Source: Microbacterium atlanticum | Lineage (GTDB): Bacteria > Actinomycetota > Actinomycetes > Actinomycetales > Microbacteriaceae | Direction: 5' to 3' | NCBI RefSeq assembly: GCF_015277815.1 | Contig: NZ_CP063813.1 | Coordinates: forward strand, 2,108,001 to 2,172,000 | Length of the DNA: 64,000 bases | In this document: one piece after another, positions 57,968 to 64,000 of the stretch | Layout of the letters: each line of letters begins with the position of its first letter | How positions within the stretch are numbered: the stretch's first letter is position 1 | Translations under genes and position numbers: made by a program | The notes under the pieces: generated by a model | Database searches by the model: none | Told to the model about the DNA's origin: nothing | What the model saw: the letters and a program-made list of their open reading frames with translations, nothing else

Positions 57968-58651
57968 TCAGTCCCAGTCGAGGTAGTCCTCGATCGGCCA
58001 GGCCGTCGCGCCGATGTGGGTCACCGGGAACAGGTGCCCGCCGCCCTCGACGCTCGTCACGCTCACCCGGTCCGGGGCGGACGCCTGCAGCGCCTCGCCG
58101 TTCGCCGGCGGCGTGAGGCGGTCCTCGGTGCCCTGGATGACGAGCACCGGCAGGGCGGGCGGGAGCGTGGACCACTGCACGTCGGGCGTCGCCGTCTGTG
58201 CCGCGCGCTGCATCGCGACCACGTCGGCATCGCGCGCCTGGGCCGGCACGTCGGAGTCGGCGAGCTCGTCGGTCGCGACGGCTCCTTCGACGCCGAGCAG
58301 CAGCACCCCGTTGACGCGCCCCGGGTGATCGAAGGCCACGGTACGGGCGACGGTGCCGCCGAAGGCGTGACCGCCGACCCATGCGCCGGCGAGGCCGACG
58401 TGCTGCATGACGTCCACCACGTCCTGCGCGAGGTCGTGCAGCGACACGTCGGCGTCCGCGGCAGTGGCGGGGTGGCGCGGACCGATCCGGACGACGTGGA
58501 AGTCCTCCTCGGCCAGGGCGTGCGCGAGGGGTCCGAGGTAGCTGATGTTCAGGCCCTGCCCGGGCAGGAGCACCAGCGCGGGTCCGTTGCGGGGCTCGTC
58601 GGCATACGGGATGGCCCGGCCATCGGGCTCGAAGATCTGGGTTTCAGCCAC
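57968..58651 (-). CDS. Alpha/beta-hydrolase fold protein lacking the nucleophile serine
   Basis: 227 aa. Oxyanion-side region LVLLPGQGLNISY, nucleophile elbow GGHAFGG, acid in QGTEDRLTP and histidine in GGGHLFP. The elbow normally reads GHSxGG; here alanine replaces the catalytic serine. The gene is otherwise intact. GTG start at 58651 with AGAGGA 9 nt upstream. It may be a non-hydrolytic member of the fold. Confidence 0.82.
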   Translation of the reverse strand: MAETQIFEPDGRAIPYADEPRNGPALVLLPGQGLNISYLGPLAHALAEEDFHVVRIGPRHPATAADADVSLHDLAQDVVDVMQHVGLAGAWVGGHAFGGTVARTVAFDHPGRVNGVLLLGVEGAVATDELADSDVPAQARDADVVAMQRAAQTATPDVQWSTLPPALPVLVIQGTEDRLTPPANGEALQASAPDRVSVTSVEGGGHLFPVTHIGATAWPIEDYLDWD

Positions 58652-58703
58652 GGGTGTGCGTCCTCTCGTGGGGCTGTGCGACAGGGGTGGGAAGTCCGGG
58701 GGT

Positions 58704-59777
58704 TCAGACGTTGAAGCGGAACTCGACGACGTCGCCGTCCTGCATGACGTAGTCCTTGCCCTCGAGGCGCGCCTTCCCCTTCGCGCGCGCCTCGACGACC
58801 GACCCCGCCGCGACGAGGTCGTCGAAGGAGATCACCTCGGCCTTGATGAAGCCCTTCTCGAAGTCGGTGTGGATGACGCCGGCCGCCTGGGGGGCCTTCC
58901 ATCCCTTGCCGATGGTCCACGCCCGCGCTTCCTTGGGCCCCGCCGTCAGATAGGTCTGCAGGCCGAGGGTGTCGAACCCGATGCGGGCCAGCTGGTCGAG
59001 CCCCGACTCCTCCTGGCCGGTGGATGCCAGCAGCTCCGCAGCGTCCTGCGGCTCGAGGTCGATGAGCTCGGACTCGATCTTGGCGTCCAGGAACACCGCC
59101 TTGGCCGGGGCCACCAGCGCTTCGAGCTCGGCCTTGCGGGAGGCATCCGTCAACACCGCCTCGTCGACGTTGAAGACGAAGATGAAAGGCTTGGCGGTCA
59201 GCAGGCCCAGCTCCCTGATCGGCGTCAGGTCGATGCCGGAGGCGGACAGCAGCACTCCGCGCTCGAGCGCCTCCTTCGCCTCGACCGCCGTGGCGAGCAC
59301 CGAGGGGTCGAGCTTGCGGCCCTTGACCTCCTTCTCGTAGCGCACGATCGCCTTCTCGAGGGTCTCGAGGTCGGCCAGCTGCAGCTCCGCGTTGATCGTC
59401 TCCATGTCGCTCTGCGGGTTCACCGCGCCGTCGACGTGGACGACATCGTCGTCGGCGAAACCCCGCACCACCTGCGCGATGGCGTCCGCCTCGCGGATGT
59501 TCGCGAGGAACTTGTTGCCGAGCCCCTCCCCCTCGCTCGCGCCGCGGACGATGCCGGCGATGTCGACGAACGACACGGCGGCGGGCAGGATCCGCTCCGA
59601 CGAGAAGATCTCGGCGAGCGTGTCCAAACGCGGGTCGGGCAGGTTGACCACGCCGATGTTGGGCTCGATCGTCGCGAACGGGTAGTTCGCCGCGAGGACC
59701 TGGTTCTTGGTCAGGGCGTTGAAGAGGGTCGACTTGCCGACGTTCGGGAGTCCGACGATTCCGATGGTGAGAGCCAC
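58704..59777 (-). CDS. ychF: Redox-regulated ATPase YchF
   Basis: 357-aa Obg-family P-loop ATPase (OLA1 type) that binds ribosomes and affects stress responses. G1 GLPNVGKSTLF near residue 10, then DIAGIVRGASEGEGLGN, the NVDEA form of G4, and the C-terminal TGS domain ending GDVVEFRFNV. Start GTG 59777 rather than ATG 59783: -10 box TAGACT (59786-59791) is so close that ATG would lie upstream of the transcript start. Confidence 0.96.
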   Translation of the reverse strand: MALTIGIVGLPNVGKSTLFNALTKNQVLAANYPFATIEPNIGVVNLPDPRLDTLAEIFSSERILPAAVSFVDIAGIVRGASEGEGLGNKFLANIREADAIAQVVRGFADDDVVHVDGAVNPQSDMETINAELQLADLETLEKAIVRYEKEVKGRKLDPSVLATAVEAKEALERGVLLSASGIDLTPIRELGLLTAKPFIFVFNVDEAVLTDASRKAELEALVAPAKAVFLDAKIESELIDLEPQDAAELLASTGQEESGLDQLARIGFDTLGLQTYLTAGPKEARAWTIGKGWKAPQAAGVIHTDFEKGFIKAEVISFDDLVAAGSVVEARAKGKARLEGKDYVMQDGDVVEFRFNV

Positions 59778-59870
59778 GGGCATCCAGTCTAGTTGGGGAC
59801 GGATGCCGCTCCCCCCGGCTCCCTCCGCCCGGGCGTTGCCCGGCGCCCGGCGCAGCGCGATACTGAGCGC

Positions 59871-60527
59871 GTGGACGAGTGCTGCCCGCCGCGCACGCCC
59901 GACGGCTACGAGCGCGAGTTCGACGACCGGTTCGCCCGGCGTCTGGCCAAGGAGTACCGCCGCGACGGTCTCACGCCGAGCGCGCAGCTCGTCCTGGACT
60001 TCGCCGACTCGATCGGCCTCGCAGGTGCGACCATGCTGGAGATCGGCGGCGGCATCGGCGACATCCAGATCGAGGCGCTGAAGCGCGGGGCCGCGCACGC
60101 CACCAACGTCGAGCTCTCCTCGGCGTACGAGCCGGAGGCCGTCCGGCTGCTCGACGAGGCCGGGCTGCGGGAGCGGGCGACGCGGATGCTCGGGGTCGAC
60201 CTCGCCGCCACTCCCGAGGCGGTCGGCCCGGCGGATGTGGTCGTGCTGCACCGCGTCGTGTGCTGCTACCCGGACTACCGCCGGCTGCTCGGCGCCGCGG
60301 CGGGGCGCGGCCGACGTGCCGTCGTCTTCAGTCACCCGGGGAACGCGCTGTGGACCCGGATCGCCTCCCGCGCCATCAACGCGCTGTACACGCTGACGGG
60401 CAATCCCTACCGCTCCTTCGCGCATGATGCGCGGGCGATGGAGGACGTGCTCGTGCAGCACGGGTTCACGCCGCGGTACCGCGAGCGCAGCGGGCCGTGG
60501 CACGTCGTCGGCGCCGTGCGAACGTAG
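59871..60527 (+). CDS. Class I SAM-dependent methyltransferase
   Basis: 218 aa. Motif I MLEIGGGIGDIQIEAL, acidic NVELSSAYE, then VVVLHRVVCCYPDYRRLL. It looks like magnesium-protoporphyrin-type or small-molecule methyltransferases of actinobacteria; acceptor unknown. The GTG at 59871 (VDECCPPRTPDG) has GATACT 6 nt upstream as a -10; the longer frame from 59793 overlaps the ychF promoter and is rejected. It runs divergently from ychF. Confidence 0.8.
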   Translation: MDECCPPRTPDGYEREFDDRFARRLAKEYRRDGLTPSAQLVLDFADSIGLAGATMLEIGGGIGDIQIEALKRGAAHATNVELSSAYEPEAVRLLDEAGLRERATRMLGVDLAATPEAVGPADVVVLHRVVCCYPDYRRLLGAAAGRGRRAVVFSHPGNALWTRIASRAINALYTLTGNPYRSFAHDARAMEDVLVQHGFTPRYRERSGPWHVVGAVRT

Positions 60528-60557
60528 CGGTCCGACATCGACCGGGCTCCCGGCAGG

Positions 60558-60950
60558 TCAGGGACGGGTGCCGCGGAACGCGTGCGTGACGTACGGCAGG
60601 TCGACCACCTCGGCGCCGGCGGCATCCGTGAGCCGACGCTCGTCGAACAGCGCCGACACCGCCGCGAGGACGGCGGAGCGCTCCGCCTCCGCCGCGGTGA
60701 TGACGTAGCTCCGCGAGGCCGCCATGTCCTGCAGTGCCGACCTGGTGATCGGTCGCGTCCACCTCCAGGTCCGCGACTCGAGTCCGCGAACGGCTCCGCC
60801 ACCTGCGGGCCGTCGCCGGTCAGCATCTCCTCGGCGTGACTGCCGCGCAGGGCGGCCGTGAGGCGCGCGACCCTCGGGTCGGACTCGTCGCGGATGTTTC
60901 AGATGGGCCCGAGGACGCCGCCCGCCCCGCGCCGGCTCACGGCGCGCCTC
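60558..60950 (-). pseudogene. Decayed SAM-dependent methyltransferase
   Basis: Reading leftwards: a fragment like GGVLGPI, a TGA at 60899-60901 where a Trp codon is expected, NIRDESDPRVARLTAALRGS...EPFAD, then a one-base shift, and LESRTWRWTRPITRSALQDM through VVDLPYVTHAFRGTRP to the stop at 60558. Joined, these make the C-terminal half of a methyltransferase; the N-terminal SAM-binding half is gone, cut by the exonuclease gene. So it has a stop, a frameshift and a truncation. The 60528-60557 gap holds only a CCGGG/CCCGG mini-stem. Confidence 0.75.
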
Positions 60951-60986
60951 CCGCGGGTCGCCGCGACTCCGGGTGAGTCTGAGGTC

Positions 60987-61589
60987 GTGGCTCTGGATTT
61001 CACCGCGATCGACTTCGAGACGGCGAACTCCAGCAACGCCTCCGCCTGCGCCGTCGGGCTCGCGCGGGTGCGCGACGGCCGCGTCGTCGAGACCGCCGGA
61101 TGGCTGATCCGGCCGCCTGCCGGCCACGACGTCTTCTTCGAGCTGAACGTGCGGATCCACGGCATCCGCCCGGAGGACGTCGTCGGCGCCGCGTCGTGGA
61201 GCGAGCAGCTCGCCGACATCGCCGCGTTCACCGGCGACGACATCCTCGTGGCGCACAACGCCGGGTTCGATATGGCCGTGCTCAAGCGGGCCTGCGACGC
61301 CACCGGAGACGACTGTCCGCCCTTCCGCTACGCCTGCAGCCTGCAGGTGGCGCGCAAGGTGTACCGCCTCGAGTCCTACCGGCTGCCCTTCGTCGCCGCC
61401 GAGGCGGGCTTCGCGGACTTCCCGCACCACAACGCCACCGCCGACGCCCTCGCCTGCGCACACGTCATGATCGATGCGGCGACCCGGGTGGGCGCGGCCG
61501 ACATCGACGGCCTCGCAGCGACCGTCGGCGTGCGGGTCTCGCAGATCGCCGTCGCCGAGGTGCCGGCCGTCTCCCTCGCCGTCGCGTAG
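60987..61589 (+). CDS. DnaQ-like 3'-5' exonuclease
   Basis: 200 aa. DEDDh motifs are FTAIDFETAN (Exo I), LVAHNAGFDMAVL (Exo II) and HHNATADALACAHVM (Exo III, with the general-base histidine). Stand-alone proofreading-type exonuclease fold. GTG 60987 has GAGG close upstream and gives the N-terminus VALDFTAIDFE; the longer frame from 60858 runs across the pseudogene and is not used. Confidence 0.88.
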   Translation: MALDFTAIDFETANSSNASACAVGLARVRDGRVVETAGWLIRPPAGHDVFFELNVRIHGIRPEDVVGAASWSEQLADIAAFTGDDILVAHNAGFDMAVLKRACDATGDDCPPFRYACSLQVARKVYRLESYRLPFVAAEAGFADFPHHNATADALACAHVMIDAATRVGAADIDGLAATVGVRVSQIAVAEVPAVSLAVA

Positions 61590-61645
61590 GCGGATGCCGC
61601 GGCACGCCGTCGCGGCATGTCGGAGGGGTGCGGCACGCTGAAGCC

Positions 61646-62965
61646 ATGGACGCAGTCGTGATCAGTGCCGTGGTGGTCGCCGCGATCGTCGCCGGGTCTC
61701 TGGCCGGGTGGGCCGCGGGGCTCGCCCGCGGGGCGGCACGCGCCGCGCGTGACCACGCCGAGCTCACCGCCCGCCTCGCGGCGTCCGAGGCCGCCCGCCA
61801 GGGCGTCCAGGCGCAGCTCGACCATCAGCAGGTCCTGTACCGCGAGCTGGCGTCGCAGGCGCGGCACGACCAGGCGGCGCGCGAGGAGCGCGAGCGTCGC
61901 GAGCAGTCGGTGCTCCGCGCGCTCGCTCCGGTGCAAGAGACACTGGCCGCGATGCACGTCAAGGTGGACGAGCTCGAGCGCGACCGCCACACGCAGTTCG
62001 GCACGCTCGCCGAGCAGCTCCGCCGCGCGCACGAGGCCGACGAGGCCCTGCGGGCGACGACAGAGTCCCTGGCGAGCGCGCTGCGCTCGGGCAGCACGCG
62101 GGGCGTCTGGGGCGAGACCCAGCTGCGCCGCGTGGTCGAGGCGGCCGGCCTCACCCGTCACGTCGACTTCGACGTGCAGACCTCGATCACGACGGATGCC
62201 GGTGCCGGCCGCCCCGACATGGTGATCCGCCTCCCCGGCGACAAGGCGATCGCCGTCGACGCGAAGGTGCCGCTCGACGCCTACCTCGAGGCCAGCGCCA
62301 TCCCGCTCACGGCACAGGGAGCGGAGGCGGCACGTCGGCGCTCACTCCTCGACAAGCACGTCAAGGCCGTGCGCGCGCACGTGGACGCGCTGGCGCGCAA
62401 GACCTATTGGGCCGGGTTGGCGTCCAGTCCCGAGTTCGTCGTGTGCTTCGTGCCGAGCGAGTCGCTGCTCGCGGCCGCGCTGGAGGAGGATCCCTCGCTT
62501 CTGGACTACGCCTTCGGGAAGCGGGTGGCCCTGGCGTCGCCGGTGAACCTGTGGGCGGTGCTCAAGACGGTGGCGTACACGTGGACCCAGCAGGACGTCT
62601 CGCAGGAGGCCCGCGCCCTGTTCGACCTGGGCAACCAGCTGTACGAGCGCCTGGGCTCCCTCGCGTCGCACGCCGATGACCTGCGGCGGGCGATCGAGCG
62701 CACGGTCGACAGCTACAACCGGTTCGCCGGGTCGCTCGAGACGCGGGTGCTGGTGAGCGCCCGCAGATTCCCCGGCATCGACGCCACCAAGCTCGACGCC
62801 GTGAGCGGGCCGGCGACGATCGAGAAGACGCCTCGCCGCCTCACCGCCCCCGAGCTGCTCGACGGCACCCTCGCCGCTCCGGAGAGCGACGAGGCGCTCG
62901 GCGTACCGGCGGCGATCGCCGAGCTCGGCGAGGTGCGCACCCGCATCGACTCGCCGCGAGATTGA
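61646..62965 (+). CDS. rmuC: DNA recombination protein RmuC
   Basis: 439 aa. One N-terminal membrane helix (AVVISAVVVAAIVAGSLAGW), a coiled coil (about residues 35-130) and the RmuC nuclease-like domain with SGSTRGVWGETQLRRVVEAAGL, PDMVIRLPGDKAIAVDAKVPLDAYLEA and YFGK-like DYAFGKRVALASPVNLW. It limits inversions at short inverted repeats in other bacteria. The ATG at 61646 has no strong ribosome site; CACGCT 6 nt upstream may be its -10. Confidence 0.93.
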   Translation: MDAVVISAVVVAAIVAGSLAGWAAGLARGAARAARDHAELTARLAASEAARQGVQAQLDHQQVLYRELASQARHDQAAREERERREQSVLRALAPVQETLAAMHVKVDELERDRHTQFGTLAEQLRRAHEADEALRATTESLASALRSGSTRGVWGETQLRRVVEAAGLTRHVDFDVQTSITTDAGAGRPDMVIRLPGDKAIAVDAKVPLDAYLEASAIPLTAQGAEAARRRSLLDKHVKAVRAHVDALARKTYWAGLASSPEFVVCFVPSESLLAAALEEDPSLLDYAFGKRVALASPVNLWAVLKTVAYTWTQQDVSQEARALFDLGNQLYERLGSLASHADDLRRAIERTVDSYNRFAGSLETRVLVSARRFPGIDATKLDAVSGPATIEKTPRRLTAPELLDGTLAAPESDEALGVPAAIAELGEVRTRIDSPRD

Positions 62966-63010
62966 CGCCGGCGCTCATCCGCGGCCGGCCTCGGCGACCG
63001 CGTCGTCTAA

Positions 63011-63024
63011 AGACCTCGTGGTCT
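63011..63024 (-). terminator. Small hairpin at the stop of the 71-aa gene
   Basis: AGACC-TCGT-GGTCT; on the minus strand it is followed by TTA. It lies between the rmuC stop and the convergent small membrane gene and overlaps that gene's stop codon. Confidence 0.45.
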
Positions 63025-63238
63025 AGTGACCACCGGGGACGAAGCTCAGCAGCCCGATGACGGCGGCGGAGACGCCGACGAACGCGCCGATCATCCACCA
63101 CGCGCTGATCTCGTGTCCCTCGTCGCGGCGCACGCGCAGCAGCACGTCGGGGCGGCGAGCAGGATCGATCGCGTTCGCGACGACCGCGTGCGCGCCGGTC
63201 TGGGGCGACGAGGTCTCTCCGGTCTGCTGCGTGGCCAT
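63023..63238 (-). CDS. Small single-helix membrane protein (71 aa)
   Basis: 71 aa: a hydrophilic N-terminal half (MATQQTGETSSPQTG, then PARRPDVLLRVRRDEGHE) and one C-terminal helix (ISAWWMIGAFVGVSAAVIGLLSFV). The ATG at 63238 has AGGAG 7 nt upstream. Unknown function; similar short proteins stand next to glpX or fumarase genes in relatives (from memory). The 146-bp gap to the glpX stop shows only two short CACCGGGTCAC copies. Confidence 0.7.
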   Translation of the reverse strand: MATQQTGETSSPQTGAHAVVANAIDPARRPDVLLRVRRDEGHEISAWWMIGAFVGVSAAVIGLLSFVPGGH

Positions 63239-63384
63239 CGTCACACTCCTCGCGTGGAAACACTGTTCATGTCTCCGTCGACACCACTTCGATTGTGCCA
63301 GAGATCGGGTTTCACCGGGTCACGGAAGCATCACAGGCACAGCAGCGGTCGCATCACCGCGGCGAGGCGGACACGCTCACCGGG

Positions 63385-64000
63385 TCACAGCCACTTGGAG
63401 ACCAGGTGCTCCGAGCTGATGCGACGCAGCGTGCCCGACGCGCCCCGCAGCACCACGCTCTCGGTGTAGACGTACCCGCCCTCGCGGCGGACGCCGGCGA
63501 CCAGTGCGCCGTCGGTGACGCCGGTCGCGACGAAGATCGTGTTGTTCCCCTTGACGAGGTCGTCCGCCTCGTAGACGTGGTCGTCGAGCTTGAGGCCGGC
63601 GTCGATGCCGCGCTGCCTCTCCTCGTCGCTGCGCGGCCAGAGCCGCCCCTGAATGTGCCCGCCGAGGGCCTTGATGGCGCATGCGGTCACGATGCCCTCC
63701 GGGCTTCCGCCGATGCCGACGCACATGTCGGTGCGGGCGTTGTGGCGCGCGGCGTTGATGCCCCCGGCCACGTCGCCGTCGCTCATCAGCCGCGTACCGG
63801 CACCCGCCTCGCGGATCTCGTCGATGAGCTGCTCGTGGCGCGGACGGTGCAGCACCGACACGACGAGCTCGTCGACGGGCTTGTGCAGCGCCTTGGCGAG
63901 CCGGCGGATGTTCTCGCCGATGGGGAGGCGGATGTCGACCACCCCGACGCCGGCGGGACCCGTGACGAGCTTGTCCATGTAGAAGACGCTGGACGCGTCG
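63385..64000 (-). CDS. glpX: Class II fructose-1,6-bisphosphatase, C-terminal part (cut by window edge)
   Basis: Gluconeogenic phosphatase; the last 205 residues are present and the N-terminus lies beyond the right edge. GlpX features include the VLHRPRHEQLIDEIREAGA region, LMSDGDVAGGINAA, GIGGSPEGIVTACAIKALGG and the late VTDGALVAGVRREGG. The active-site metal residues of the N-terminal half are outside the window. Confidence 0.95.
   Translation of the reverse strand, partial: DASSVFYMDKLVTGPAGVGVVDIRLPIGENIRRLAKALHKPVDELVVSVLHRPRHEQLIDEIREAGAGTRLMSDGDVAGGINAARHNARTDMCVGIGGSPEGIVTACAIKALGGHIQGRLWPRSDEERQRGIDAGLKLDDHVYEADDLVKGNNTIFVATGVTDGALVAGVRREGGYVYTESVVLRGASGTLRRISSEHLVSKWL

Overview
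The window is about 64 kb of high-GC actinobacterial chromosome. Three things point to Microbacteriaceae, most likely Microbacterium: the 16S/23S/5S sequences, the gene order (a pyrG-recN-nadK-tlyA block like the mycobacterial Rv1691-Rv1699 region, and an nrtR-nadABC-cysteine desulfurase cluster), and the repetitive palindromes. Almost all of it is ordinary core chromosome. I see no prophage, insertion sequence, CRISPR array or tRNA gene.

Layout. 0-6.65 kb: a translationally coupled minus-strand operon running from an intrinsically disordered repeat protein through a HAD phosphatase, a 52-aa protein, tlyA, nadK and recN; pyrG follows 17 bp after recN and is cut by the left edge. 6.7-12.6 kb: one complete rRNA operon on the minus strand with promoter, boxA elements and a terminator hairpin. 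12.6-20.2 kb: dapD, gltA, dapC, fdxA, a small membrane protein, azlDC and typA. 20.3-27.7 kb: a peptide ABC importer operon (binding protein, two permeases, fused ATPase) with an unrelated plus-strand PH-domain gene lodged inside it. 27.7-29.8 kb: a CPBP membrane protein and an AbiEi-like/nuclease-like gene bracketed by two 69-nt palindromes. 29.9-34.7 kb: gcvT-gcvH-gcvP behind a tandem glycine riboswitch. 34.8-42 kb: a MarP-like protease, then nrtR-nadA-nadB-nadC-nifS for de novo NAD synthesis. 42-48.3 kb: a glycosyltransferase, an ABC exporter, an MFS exporter, an AhpD-like protein and small genes. 48.4-52.7 kb: many short genes with a stress or dormancy flavour (Fpg/Nei glycosylase, an Hrp1-like CBS protein, a MarR regulator with operator, two paralogous small proteins). 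52.8-64 kb: an aminotransferase, DUF1206, PAP2, a flavoprotein, methyltransferases, ychF, a decayed methyltransferase, an exonuclease, rmuC and the 3' part of glpX, cut by the right edge.

Themes. At least twelve genes have a TANNNT -10 box 6-8 nt before the start codon and no Shine-Dalgarno, so leaderless transcription is common here; I used this to choose starts. Several families of short palindromes sit between genes, but some lie inside functional sequence: two within nadB, kept in frame, and one inside the second aptamer of the glycine riboswitch. The heptamer GGATGCC/GGCATCC is strongly over-represented except across the peptide transporter operon. No new multi-gene system stands out. 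The best leads are the palindromes in nadB and the riboswitch, the palindrome-flanked AbiEi/nuclease gene, the symmetric bidirectional promoter at 45.1 kb, and the small-gene stress cluster at 48-52 kb.
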